From Bacteroides sp. (lineage in GTDB: Bacteria > Bacteroidota > Bacteroidia > Bacteroidales > Muribaculaceae): 64,000 nucleotides of DNA. Shown here one piece after another: positions 26,633 to 34,995 of this stretch. Position numbers and translations under genes: made by a program. Positions within the stretch are counted from its first letter, which is position 1. Each line of letters starts with the position of its first letter. The stretch covers positions 62,001 to 126,000 of the forward strand of contig JAAVCG010000006.1 in the NCBI GenBank assembly GCA_014802435.1. Direction: 5' to 3'. The notes below the pieces were generated by a model. The model was not told the origin of the DNA, ran no database searches, and saw nothing but the letters and a program-made list of their open reading frames with translations.

Positions 26633-27280
26633 ATGCTTATGAAAAAGTTTATTACCGGCGCACTCCTGGTTTGCGCCATGCTTCTGGCAACTCCCGCCGC
26701 TCAGGCTGCCGGATTCAAGTTCGGCCCCAAGGTAGGCCTCAACGTCAACAAGTTCTCTATGGATAAGAGCACTCTCAGCTCTGACAATCGCTGTGGCTTT
26801 ACCGCCGGTGTCGCCGCTCAGTTTACCGTGCCCCTGATTGGAGTGGGCGCTGACGTCAGCGTGATGTACACCCGCCGCAACAATGAAGCAAGCATCCCTC
26901 AGATTGACAACGTGTCTGCTATAAAGGAAATGCTCACCAGTAAGACTCATTACGACTACATCTCAGTGCCCGTACACCTGATGTATAAGCTCGAACTTCC
27001 CGCCGTCAGCCAAATCGTTGCTCCTTACGTCCTGACCGGTCCTGACTTCTCGTTCCGTGTCAGCAAAGAAATCATGGACGACTTCAAGGCTAAGAAATGC
27101 AATGTCGCATGGGACTTCGGTCTGGGCGTCGAGCTCATCAAGCACCTGCAGATTAGCGCTACTTATAGCCTCGGCATGAACAAGGCCGTAAAATATGTCC
27201 CCGTAGCCGGTATTAACACCGATTCCGGCATCAAGGGTAACACCAACGGCTGGACCGTTTCCGCCGCCTGGATGTTCTAA
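26633..27280 (+). CDS. Small porin-family outer-membrane beta-barrel
   Basis: The 215-aa protein (or 213 aa from the ATG at 26639, which begins MKKFITGALL) has a signal peptide ending APAAQA-like (TPAAQA), then an eight-stranded-type barrel: FKFGPKVGLNVNKF, CGFTAGVAAQFTVP, YISVPVHLMYKLEL and a last strand WTVSAAWMF ending in Phe, as expected for BAM recognition. It matches the OMP_b-brl_2 type. The function is unknown. A strong terminator follows. Confidence 0.88.
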   Translation: MLMKKFITGALLVCAMLLATPAAQAAGFKFGPKVGLNVNKFSMDKSTLSSDNRCGFTAGVAAQFTVPLIGVGADVSVMYTRRNNEASIPQIDNVSAIKEMLTSKTHYDYISVPVHLMYKLELPAVSQIVAPYVLTGPDFSFRVSKEIMDDFKAKKCNVAWDFGLGVELIKHLQISATYSLGMNKAVKYVPVAGINTDSGIKGNTNGWTVSAAWMF

Positions 27281-27291
27281 AATTTAAACTT

Positions 27292-27330
27292 AAAAGCGGG
27301 CGAAAACATCCTTTCGCCCGCTTTTTTTTA
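27292..27330 (+). terminator. Rho-independent terminator
   Basis: A 14-bp perfect stem (27292-27305 with 27312-27325, core GCGGGCGAAA) with a 6-nt loop runs into a T-tract. It closes the OMP gene before the tRNA promoter. Confidence 0.92.
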
Positions 27331-27358
27331 ATCAAATTTGCAAAATTTTCTCAAAAAA

Positions 27359-27390
27359 TTTGCATATCTCAAAAATTGTGCGTAACTTTG
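27359..27390 (+). promoter_or_regulatory. Predicted promoter of the tRNA-Glu/rpsT unit
   Basis: TTTG (27359-27362), 20 bp, TAACTTTG (27383-27390). The first tRNA begins 20 nt after the -7 box. Confidence 0.75.
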
Positions 27391-27410
27391 CACTCGCATT
27401 TGAGCCTCAT

Positions 27411-27482
27411 GGCCCATTCGTCTATCGGTTAGGACGCAAGATTTTCATTCTTGAAAGAGGAGTTCGACTCTCCTATGGGCTA
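27411..27482 (+). tRNA. tRNA-Glu (anticodon UUC), copy 1
   Basis: The 72-nt cloverleaf has acceptor arms GGCCCAT and ATGGGCT (with a G-U at the end) and discriminator A, an anticodon stem CAAGA/TCTTG around loop TTTTCAT, giving anticodon TTC, and a T arm containing GTTCGAC. The CCA end is not encoded. It is identical to the second copy at 27804. Confidence 0.95.
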
Positions 27483-27525
27483 CTAATTATAAAAGAAACT
27501 GATTAAATTATCCGAAACTTTAAAA

Positions 27526-27783
27526 ATGGCAAACCACAAGTCATCTATTAAGCGTATCCGCCAGACTGAAAGCCGTCGCCTGCGCAACCGCTACTACGAG
27601 AAAACAGCCCGTACCGCCGTTCGTCGCATCCGCAAAATGACTGACAAGGCTGAAGCTAACAAAGCTTTCTCTGCTTTGACCGCTCTCCTTGACAAGCTGG
27701 CTCGCAAAAACACCATCAGCAAAAACAAGGCTGCCAACCTGAAGAGCTCGCTCCAGAAGCACATCAACTCTCTCGCTGCTTAA
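27526..27783 (+). CDS. rpsT: 30S ribosomal protein S20 (bS20)
   Basis: The 85-aa, very basic helical protein starts [18 protein letters not shown] and ends in [13 protein letters not shown], which is typical S20. It binds 16S rRNA in the small subunit. It lies between two identical tRNA-Glu genes in the same direction with gaps of 43 and 20 nt, so all three are probably on one transcript ending at 27910. Confidence 0.97.
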   Translation: MANHKSSIKRIRQTESRRLRNRYYEKTARTAVRRIRKMTDKAEANKAFSALTALLDKLARKNTISKNKAANLKSSLQKHINSLAA

Positions 27784-27803
27784 GCCTTACACCGTTTTAG
27801 AGC

Positions 27804-27875
27804 GGCCCATTCGTCTATCGGTTAGGACGCAAGATTTTCATTCTTGAAAGAGGAGTTCGACTCTCCTATGGGCTA
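27804..27875 (+). tRNA. tRNA-Glu (anticodon UUC), copy 2
   Basis: This copy is base-for-base identical to 27411-27482 over all 72 nt. It starts 20 nt after the rpsT stop and is followed 4 nt later by a strong terminator hairpin. Confidence 0.95.
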
Positions 27876-27879
27876 CCAC

Positions 27880-27910
27880 GGCACATTCTATCTGTAGAAT
27901 GTGCCTTTTT
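27880..27910 (+). terminator. Rho-independent terminator
   Basis: An 11-bp perfect stem (GGCACATTCTA at 27880-27890, complement at 27895-27905) with a TCTG tetraloop and five T residues. It ends the tRNA-rpsT-tRNA transcript. Confidence 0.92.
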
Positions 27911-27923
27911 AATTTTTCAGGTT

Positions 27924-28649
27924 ATGCACTCTACCATCCGCATTATCCCTCTCAAACTCATCCCTCACTCGGACCGAACGGCTATCCTTGCGGCTTATTC
28001 CCGCGAATTGGGCCGCGTGAGCTTCGCCGTAAACTCCGGCGCCGGAGCGGCCGCGGCTCGTCGCCGTGCATTGCTCATGCCCCTGAATCCACTCGAAGTG
28101 GTATCATCCGCGCGCCCCGGACGCGATTTGCTCACGATGCGTGAGCCGCGCGCCCTGATGCCCCTCCATCAGATTATCTCCTCGCCGGAACGCTCTGCCG
28201 TTGCCCTGTTTATAGCCGAAGTGCTTGAGCGTGTCCTCCGCCAGTCTGAACCCGAGCCATTGCTCTTTGACTTCATAATTGACGCCATCAGCCGGCTGAA
28301 TTCCCCCTTGACGCCCCCGGCCAATTTCCATCTCTGCTTCATGATTCGCTTGGCGGAAATGCTCGGCATTGCCCCTGACCCCTTTGACTTCCGCCCCGGA
28401 ATGGTCTTTGACATGGCCGACGGAATTTTCCGCCTCTCCGCGCCCCTCCATGGACGCAATCTGTCAGCCGCCGACTCAGCCATTGCCGCGTCAATCCTCA
28501 GAATGACCTGGCAAAACCAAGCGGCGTTCAGACTTGACCGCAACGCCCGCAATCAAATCCTCGAAAAAATCCTTGATTACTACTCCCTCCATCTCACCGA
28601 CCTCTCAACCCTCCGCTCCCCCTCAATCCTCCACTCCATCTTCATCTGA
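27924..28649 (+). CDS. recO: DNA repair protein RecO
   Basis: The 241-aa protein has an N-terminal OB-fold region (TIRIIPLKLIPHSDRTAILAAY-type opening) and a C-terminal helical domain (HLCFMIRLAEMLGIAPD, then FRLSAPLHGR). RecO loads RecA onto SSB-coated single-stranded DNA with RecR. The zinc-finger cysteines of many RecO proteins are missing here: only one Cys is present. The start follows the terminator by 13 nt, so its promoter must overlap the terminator region or it relies on readthrough. It converges with the C10 peptidase gene 10 nt later. Confidence 0.88.
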   Translation: MHSTIRIIPLKLIPHSDRTAILAAYSRELGRVSFAVNSGAGAAAARRRALLMPLNPLEVVSSARPGRDLLTMREPRALMPLHQIISSPERSAVALFIAEVLERVLRQSEPEPLLFDFIIDAISRLNSPLTPPANFHLCFMIRLAEMLGIAPDPFDFRPGMVFDMADGIFRLSAPLHGRNLSAADSAIAASILRMTWQNQAAFRLDRNARNQILEKILDYYSLHLTDLSTLRSPSILHSIFI

Positions 28650-28659
28650 GCGAGCGCTC

Positions 28660-30924
28660 TTACGGGCGGAGGAGTTTGCCGGAGCGGATGTAGATGTGGC
28701 CCGGCTGAAGGGTGGTTACCCGGCGCCCTTGGAGGTCATAGACGGCGCCGGAGGTCGCTTCCGGGGTCAGTTCGTTGATTTCAGTGGTTTGTTCGGCGTA
28801 AGTGAACGTGGCTTGTTGCTGCCTTTTGGCGTCATAATATAATGCGCCGGAGTATGTGCCATAGTCCAAGTTGCTCATTGGAATTTCAACGCTGAACTGT
28901 TTGCTCTCGCCCTGGTTGAGATATGGGGCGATGTTATGCTCGGATTTGATGCGGTCGCCGCTATCGAGCAGGAAAAGGGTCATTTCATCGTCATAATAGC
29001 CCTCGGTGCAGCTTACTGTCCATGAGAACTTGGCGATGTCGCCCGGAAGGATGCCGTCAAACTTGAAGTCTGTAACCTCGATGGAGGTTCTAACGGGACG
29101 TGCGGCCAGGGTAACAGGCACAGGGTCACAGATGGCGCGGTTTGATTGCTGACTGTAGAAATAGAGGCGATAGGAGCCGGGCTCGAGTGTGGTGTTTGCC
29201 GCGGCTGAGAGAGTGCCTGTATACTCAAACTCCGTAGTTTCATTGCCGGTCAGCTCGACGCCGACGCTTGAACCCCAGCCGACCAGGTCGTCAGAGTCGC
29301 TTTTGATGATTCGCGGAAACATGCTGCCGATATATTCCGTGGCCGTTTTGTTGGTCAGGGTCATCGGCAGGCTGAATTTGGTGCCGATGTAGATGGTGCG
29401 ATCTTCCGGGAGGTCGGCGATGGTGAATCCCGGTTCATTGTCGGCCGTGAAGACGGCCTTTGAGTCGGCTACGGTTACTGTCAGCAGGCTGTTGTTTGAC
29501 AAGGGGAACAATACGGGTTGCCATTCTCCGCCGGGCACTTTGAAGACGAGTCGCGCCGCATAAGTGCCGTCGGCCAATGTTCGGGGTAGCAGGGCGTTGA
29601 TGGATGGATAACCAACGGTCGGTTTAATCTCCGGAGTCGTCGCGCAGGTAATGTAGACGGGTTCGCCGGCATCGGTCGGGGTCAGTTCAATGTCGATTTG
29701 AGTTTGAGCCGGAATCGGGAGCGCACCGATGTTTGAAACCATGCAGTTGAAAATTGCGTAGCCCCCTAATTGAATGGTCTCGTTGCTCGGGCGGAAGTCA
29801 TCTGACGAACTGAGCATATAGGCCGGTTTAGAGCCCTCAACCGGAGGCTGAACTCCAAGGGTGGCGTTCTGATTCAGGTTATATCCGCCTTCAAATCCGC
29901 CCGTGCCTTGCACTGCAGGGTTGAGCGCATTGAGCCGGAAGTAACCGTCGCTCAGGCCGCCCCAGCCCCAGTTGAAATGGAAGAAACCGTCGGCGGAATA
30001 GCCGTCGCAGACAAACTGATGGCCGCCCGCCTCGCTTTGTCCGCCGTAAATGACCGGGCGCCCGGCGGCAAGGTCGGCGTATATCAGGTCTTCCCATTGG
30101 TCAAACTCATAAAAATCCCGGCGCTCTTGGCGGATTCCTTGGTCATATTTGAAATACTCAATCAGGGCGCCGCCAATGCGCACGGCGTTGGCTCCGGAGC
30201 CGGAGGTTGAATAGTCCATCCTGACGGAGTAGCCGCAGGCTTTCATCAGAGTGGCTACGGCAAGGTTCTGCTCCTCAGTGGTCGCGGAGTTATAGGTATT
30301 GTCCATGTTATCCCAGTCGAAGGTGACTTCGCTGAAATCCATTGAGAGCTGCTGATTGCCATTAGTTGTCCAGGAATAAGTGATAGAGCCTTGGCCCTGA
30401 GAGGGATAGTTATAATATTTCATCACCTGGGCCATGGCCGTGGCGACGCATCCGGTGTCACATTTTCTGCCGTAAAGGGTCGGCGCCAGGTCGTTATAAG
30501 GCGAGCCCTGGTCCCAGGTAGTTTTGAGCAATGGCTCAATCGGTTCGCGCTCGTCAGCGGGAGTATCAGCCTGAGGGGATATTCCTGCCGCGGCGGCTGA
30601 GGCTATCTGCTCGGAGTAAGTTGAGAGCCACCATTTCAGCGCGGGAATCTCTTCCGGGCAGAACTTCCCGAAGTCAACATAGGCCAGGATTGGAAGGGCT
30701 ATGTCGTCGGCCGGGAGAACCATATATCCCGGTCCGGTTGAAAACACGTAGAGCTCCGGCAGGGTGGCTATCAGCTGCGGGATGCCCATGGTTTGGCGAT
30801 TGATGATTTTGCGCGCTGCGGAGTTCGTTTGCAGTCGTGAAAGAGCCTGGGAGGGGGTAAGTTCGGCTGCCGAGCCGCTTGCTGCGGCAAGGAGTGAAAT
30901 CAGGGCGATAAGAGGTTTTTTCAT
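28660..30924 (-). CDS. C10 (streptopain-like) cysteine peptidase, secreted
   Basis: The 754-aa protein has a signal peptide (to about residue 20), a Spi-type propeptide, and a SpeB-like catalytic domain: catalytic Cys159 in DTGCVATAMAQVMKYYNYP and His302 in GGHQFVCDGY, followed by FHFNWGWGG. After residue about 365 come Ig-like beta domains and a tail with YDLQGRRV and IYIRSGK. C10 peptidases are known from Streptococcus SpeB and Bacteroides/Prevotella relatives, where they cut host or dietary proteins after activation. The gene begins 30 nt after rodA, so it may be read through from the mreD-mrdA-rodA unit. Confidence 0.92.
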   Translation of the reverse strand: MKKPLIALISLLAAASGSAAELTPSQALSRLQTNSAARKIINRQTMGIPQLIATLPELYVFSTGPGYMVLPADDIALPILAYVDFGKFCPEEIPALKWWLSTYSEQIASAAAAGISPQADTPADEREPIEPLLKTTWDQGSPYNDLAPTLYGRKCDTGCVATAMAQVMKYYNYPSQGQGSITYSWTTNGNQQLSMDFSEVTFDWDNMDNTYNSATTEEQNLAVATLMKACGYSVRMDYSTSGSGANAVRIGGALIEYFKYDQGIRQERRDFYEFDQWEDLIYADLAAGRPVIYGGQSEAGGHQFVCDGYSADGFFHFNWGWGGLSDGYFRLNALNPAVQGTGGFEGGYNLNQNATLGVQPPVEGSKPAYMLSSSDDFRPSNETIQLGGYAIFNCMVSNIGALPIPAQTQIDIELTPTDAGEPVYITCATTPEIKPTVGYPSINALLPRTLADGTYAARLVFKVPGGEWQPVLFPLSNNSLLTVTVADSKAVFTADNEPGFTIADLPEDRTIYIGTKFSLPMTLTNKTATEYIGSMFPRIIKSDSDDLVGWGSSVGVELTGNETTEFEYTGTLSAAANTTLEPGSYRLYFYSQQSNRAICDPVPVTLAARPVRTSIEVTDFKFDGILPGDIAKFSWTVSCTEGYYDDEMTLFLLDSGDRIKSEHNIAPYLNQGESKQFSVEIPMSNLDYGTYSGALYYDAKRQQQATFTYAEQTTEINELTPEATSGAVYDLQGRRVTTLQPGHIYIRSGKLLRP

Positions 30925-30954
30925 GGCAGGGAAACGTGATTTTTCGGGTGGCGA

Positions 30955-32430
30955 TCAGTGGCGGATGCGTTTGCGGGCGGAGTCTAATCTCAACAGGATA
31001 AAGAGCAGAATCGTGAAGCCCCAGAGCGAGGAACCGCCATAACTGAAAAACGGGAGCGGGATGCCGATGACCGGACATAGCCCGATGACCATCCCGACGT
31101 TAATACACAGATGGAAAATGAAATAGGAGGCCACGCAGTAGGCATAGACGCGACTGAATGTGGCCGGTTGCCGCTCGGCAATGTGGATTATTCTCAAAAT
31201 CAGAATCAGGAACAGGAGGATGACGGATGTTGTTCCGATGAAGCCTTTTTCTTCACCTATGGTGCAGAAAATGAAGTCTGTATGCTGTTCGGGGACGTAT
31301 TTGAGCTTGGTTTGCGTGCCGTTGAGGAATCCTTTCCCTTGGATTCCGCCGGAGCCGATGGCTATCATTGACTGGTTGACGTTATATCCGGCGCCGCGCG
31401 GGTCAGCCTTGATTCCGAAGGAAACGAGGATACGGTTTTGCTGATGGGGCTGCAGATGGTCAAAGAGCACATTGACCGAGAAGCTGAACGCGATGGCCCC
31501 GACGGCGAAGATGGCGCAGACATAGAGCTTGGGGAGATGGTTGCGCAGGCCGTTGAGAGTCATGTAGACCGCTGAGAGGATAATGACGCCGACAAATATC
31601 CAGAACCAGGGCAAGTGGAGCCCCAGGGCATTGAGCCCGAAAGCGAGCCCTATGAGGCCGCCGAAGCCTAAGAACAGATTCCGCATAACCTCAAATGAGC
31701 GCGCATGGATGCCCGCCATCAGTGTGGCCGTCAGCATGGTCAGCACGCTGACAATGAACTGACCCTTGGCCATGCCGAGCCCCATCGGCTCTGTATACTT
31801 GACGGCGACGACGAAGATCACCACTGCCGCCAGTGCCGCAAGCAGTATCAGGCCACTCATTCCTTCGCGATAGAGCACAAAAAACAGGGCCAGGAAGACA
31901 AGCGCCGAGCCGGTTTCTTTCTGGAGGATAATCAGGATGATGGGCGCGATGATGATGCCGACGGCCTTGAAAAAGTTTGAGGGAGGCGAAGTGAGCTTAA
32001 ACCCGTAGGAGGAGATGAGTTTGGCAAGACACAGGGCTGTGGCACACTTGGCGAACTCGGCCGGCTGCAGGCTCATAGGTCCGAATTTAAGCCAGGAGTG
32101 GGAGCCTTTGGTGTCAGGGGCGATGAAGATGGTGACCGCCAGAAGCAGCAACATGAAGATATAAAACGGATAGGCATACGTTTCATATATCCTATAGTCA
32201 CTCAGCAAGATAACCAGGCCGATGACCAGCGCAAGGCCTATCCAGCGAAACTGTTTGCCGGAAAATTCCGCAAAGGAGAAAATGGACGCATGGTCAAAGT
32301 CATAACTGGCGGCATAGATGCTGATTGCGCCGAGCACTACCAGCAGAAGGTAGAGCCCGACCGTGAGCCAGTCAAGAGTGCGGAAGACGGAGTCGTTGGC
32401 GTTATTGCTTGGGCTTAAGTTTGATGACAC
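30955..32430 (-). CDS. rodA: Rod shape glycosyltransferase RodA
   Basis: A SEDS-family peptidoglycan polymerase with about ten membrane helices (491 aa). Typical motifs are present: FGPMSLQPAEFAK in the first half, and AIGSGGIQGKGFLNGTQTK with VPEQHTDFIFCTIGEE in the large loop (the latter carries the conserved catalytic Asp region), and a final IPLPFFSYGGSS. It is longer than E. coli RodA because of an insertion in the middle (around residues 220-300), usual in Bacteroidetes. The start overlaps the mrdA end by 29 nt, indicating close coupling with its partner PBP2. Confidence 0.95.
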   Translation of the reverse strand: MSSNLSPSNNANDSVFRTLDWLTVGLYLLLVVLGAISIYAASYDFDHASIFSFAEFSGKQFRWIGLALVIGLVILLSDYRIYETYAYPFYIFMLLLLAVTIFIAPDTKGSHSWLKFGPMSLQPAEFAKCATALCLAKLISSYGFKLTSPPSNFFKAVGIIIAPIILIILQKETGSALVFLALFFVLYREGMSGLILLAALAAVVIFVVAVKYTEPMGLGMAKGQFIVSVLTMLTATLMAGIHARSFEVMRNLFLGFGGLIGLAFGLNALGLHLPWFWIFVGVIILSAVYMTLNGLRNHLPKLYVCAIFAVGAIAFSFSVNVLFDHLQPHQQNRILVSFGIKADPRGAGYNVNQSMIAIGSGGIQGKGFLNGTQTKLKYVPEQHTDFIFCTIGEEKGFIGTTSVILLFLILILRIIHIAERQPATFSRVYAYCVASYFIFHLCINVGMVIGLCPVIGIPLPFFSYGGSSLWGFTILLFILLRLDSARKRIRH

Positions 32431-34264
32431 GATTTCCGAGGGTATTGGCGTTCAACATGTTTGTTTCAATATACTTTCTTGCGGGCGAAATCTCGCCGTT
32501 GAGATAGCGTTCAATAATCAGCGAGCCGATGGGAACACCGTAAGTGGCGCCGAAGCCGCCGTTTTCAACGTAGACGGCCACTGCAATCTGCGGGTCCTCA
32601 TAAGGGGCGAAGCCGATGAATGCCGAATGGTCCTTGCCATGAGGGTTTTGTGCCGTACCCGTCTTGCCCGCCACTTGGATGTCAGGGAGATTTGCCGTGC
32701 GGCAGGTACCTCCCGTGACGGCCATACGCATCCCCTCGGCAACGGCCTCAAACCAGCGGTGTTCAATGTCGGGGGTGCGCACGTCAAGCAGCCCTGAGGG
32801 CATGATGGTGTCTTCAATCGCCTTGACCGCATGGGGAGTGATGAAGTGCCCGCGATTGGCTATCGTGGCACACAGATTGGCCATCTGCAGCGGTGTGGCA
32901 AGAATTTCGCCCTGGCCGATGGAGACGGAGATGATGGTGTTGGCGCTCCAGTGGCCTTCGCCGTAAAACTTATTGTAGAACTTGGCGTTAGGGATGAATC
33001 CGCGTCCTTCGTTGGGAATGTCTACTCCGAGTTTATAGCCGTAGCCCAACTGCACGAGATGGTTTTTCCATACTTCAAAGGCGTTGGCGCTTGAGCCATA
33101 CTTGGAGCGTTTGTCAACCAGGTTTTTGAATCCCCAGCAGAAAAAGGCATTGCATGAGGTTTGCAGCGCGGGCTTGACGGGGATAGGCGACCCATGGCCG
33201 TGGCAGCCCACTTTGAGGCCGCCGTTGATGTAGCCGTGATAACAGGGATAAGCCGTGTTGAGGTCAATGATTCCTTCCTGGAGAAGAATCAGCGCCTGCC
33301 CGGGCTTGAAGGTGGAGCCGGGTGGGTAGGCGCCCATCAGTGCGCGGTCAAAGAGCGGACGGTCCTCATTGGCGGCAAGCATCTGATAATTCTTGCCTCG
33401 CTCGCGACCTATCAGCAGAGTAGGGTCATAAGTGGGCGACGACACCATGCAGAGAATCTCGCCCGTCTTCGGCTCGATGGCCACTACGGCGCCAATCTTG
33501 TTGACCATCAGGCTCTCCGCATATTGCTGGAGCTTGATGTCGAGGCTCAGGGTCAGGTTGCGCCCGGAATGAGGCGCAATGTCCATCGAGCCGTCCTCAT
33601 AGCGGCCCTGTATGCGCCCGTAGGCATCACGCATCAGGATTTCAACTCCCTTTTCGCCGCGCAGATATGGCTCATAGCTTTTCTCTACTCCAAGGTCACC
33701 GGTGTAGTCCCCCGGGCTGTAATAATCGTCATTGTCAATGTCGTTCTGATTGACCTCGCGGATGTTGCCCAGGATGTTGGCCGCCGTCTTGTAGTTATAT
33801 TGCCGGAGGATTCGCTTCTGAGTGTAAAATCCCGGATAGCGATAGAGTTTTTCCTGTAGGCGCCCGTAATCGCTCGCCGACAGATGTGACATAAACCGCT
33901 GAGGGGTATAGACCGAGTAGCCCGGCTGACGCTTCATCTCCGCTATGCGGTTATCAAACTGCTCGCGGGTAATCCCGATGGTTTTGCAGAAGTCGAGAGT
34001 GTCAACGCCCTTCATGTCGCGCGGAATCATCATGATGTCGTAGGCCGGCTGATTGAACACAACCAACTCGCCGTTGCGGTCATAAATCAACCCGCGGCTC
34101 GGATACTGAATCTTGCGCAAAAAGGCATTGTTTTCCGCAAATACCTTATATTTATCCTCGGCAACCTGGAGCGTAAACAGGCGCACAATGAAAATTAACG
34201 CAATGACGACCACAAAACCGCCAACTACGTATTTCCGCTTCTCAAGATTATAATCCTTTCTCAC
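32402..34264 (-). CDS. mrdA: Penicillin-binding protein 2
   Basis: The elongation-specific transpeptidase (620 aa): one N-terminal membrane helix (about residues 13-33), a pedestal domain with RGLIYDRNGE, and a transpeptidase domain with S317-T-F-K320, SxN in TSCNAFF and KTGTAQN near residue 540. All three catalytic motifs are intact. It works with RodA, whose gene overlaps downstream, and overlaps mreD by 4 nt upstream. Confidence 0.96.
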   Translation of the reverse strand: MRKDYNLEKRKYVVGGFVVVIALIFIVRLFTLQVAEDKYKVFAENNAFLRKIQYPSRGLIYDRNGELVVFNQPAYDIMMIPRDMKGVDTLDFCKTIGITREQFDNRIAEMKRQPGYSVYTPQRFMSHLSASDYGRLQEKLYRYPGFYTQKRILRQYNYKTAANILGNIREVNQNDIDNDDYYSPGDYTGDLGVEKSYEPYLRGEKGVEILMRDAYGRIQGRYEDGSMDIAPHSGRNLTLSLDIKLQQYAESLMVNKIGAVVAIEPKTGEILCMVSSPTYDPTLLIGRERGKNYQMLAANEDRPLFDRALMGAYPPGSTFKPGQALILLQEGIIDLNTAYPCYHGYINGGLKVGCHGHGSPIPVKPALQTSCNAFFCWGFKNLVDKRSKYGSSANAFEVWKNHLVQLGYGYKLGVDIPNEGRGFIPNAKFYNKFYGEGHWSANTIISVSIGQGEILATPLQMANLCATIANRGHFITPHAVKAIEDTIMPSGLLDVRTPDIEHRWFEAVAEGMRMAVTGGTCRTANLPDIQVAGKTGTAQNPHGKDHSAFIGFAPYEDPQIAVAVYVENGGFGATYGVPIGSLIIERYLNGEISPARKYIETNMLNANTLGNRVIKLKPKQ

Positions 34265-34785
34265 TTTGCTGCTGAAAAATGAGAGCGTGAAAAGATAAAG
34301 TCAATAACCATGATAGTCATTGACGTCAGCAGAGTGGACCCCAAGGCGCGCTCAACCATCAGCAACGGATGGCGGAACGCAAAGGATTCAATCAGCGTTA
34401 TCATGATGCAATAGAGCAGCGACATGGTCAGGACATACTTCGCAAACACAGCCCAACCAAGTGACGCAATGCCCGGAATCCGATGGATTACGTCGTCCTC
34501 GCGAGGAACGTAAAGACGCAAAATCGTGTGGCGACACGCGCCCAAACACGTGCACGCCAGCGAATTCATTCCCGGAGTGTCTGAAAAAACGTCTACACAA
34601 AAGCCGATGAGAAACGAGAAGAAGATTACCTTCGACGAACTGATATTCATCGGCAACTTGATGATAAAATATATGAAAACGAAGGCGAGTGCCACGGAAA
34701 ACAGCACCAAACGATTGCAGATGACGGCCTGCAGAAGAACCATCACCACAAACATCACCGAAAACTGCAAAAAAGTCTTTGACAT
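34261..34785 (-). CDS. mreD: Rod shape-determining protein MreD
   Basis: A 174-aa membrane protein with about five helices, basic-acidic loop CVDVFSDTPGMNSLACT and the gene order mreD-mrdA-rodA, which supports the name more than primary sequence does. In most Bacteroidales mreB and mreC lie directly upstream; here the upstream neighbour is a divergent DUF4143 ATPase gene, and mreD has its own -7 box (reverse TAAATTTG, 34797-34804) 11 nt before the ATG. Confidence 0.85.
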   Translation of the reverse strand: MSKTFLQFSVMFVVMVLLQAVICNRLVLFSVALAFVFIYFIIKLPMNISSSKVIFFSFLIGFCVDVFSDTPGMNSLACTCLGACRHTILRLYVPREDDVIHRIPGIASLGWAVFAKYVLTMSLLYCIMITLIESFAFRHPLLMVERALGSTLLTSMTIMVIDFIFSRSHFSAAK

Positions 34786-34796
34786 AATTTAATATG

Positions 34797-34804
34797 CAAA
34801 TTTA
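34797..34804 (-). promoter_or_regulatory. -7 box of the mreD-mrdA-rodA unit
   Basis: Reverse strand TAAATTTG ends 11 nt before the mreD ATG. No matching -33 at usual spacing was found; an A/T-rich stretch and the 23-bp array follow on the other side. Confidence 0.5.
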
Positions 34805-34853
34805 CAAAAAATAAATGAAAAACCCGCACCATCACCCAAAAAACTTTTCCCAA

Positions 34854-34945
34854 CCTCAAAAACCCGCAACAAAACCCCTCAAAAACCCGCAACAAAATCC
34901 CTCAAAAACCCGCAACAAAACGCCTCAAAAACCCGCAACAGCTTG
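34854..34945 (+). repeat. 23-bp tandem array (four units) upstream of a DUF4143 ATPase gene
   Basis: Units starting CCTCAAAAACCCGCAACA begin at 34854, 34877, 34900 and 34923 (period 23). The last unit ends in CTTG (34942-34945), the predicted -33 box of the ATPase gene. No spacer sequences are present, so it is not a CRISPR array. Confidence 0.92.
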
Positions 34946-34973
34946 TTTTTCTCAAAAATTTTTTTTAACTTTG
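34942..34973 (+). promoter_or_regulatory. Predicted promoter of the ATPase gene at 34996
   Basis: CTTG (34942-34945), 20 bp, TAACTTTG (34966-34973). The ATG follows 22 nt later. The -33 box is the end of the last tandem unit. Confidence 0.7.
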
Positions 34974-34995
34974 CGACGTTATTAAGAGCTTTTTT

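Noticed and set aside
27899..28144. 81-aa forward frame overlapping recO
   Set aside because: It is a shadow of recO in another frame and begins in the terminator.
34854..34945. CRISPR-like look of the 23-bp array
   Set aside because: Units are directly adjacent with no unique spacers and no cas genes are present.
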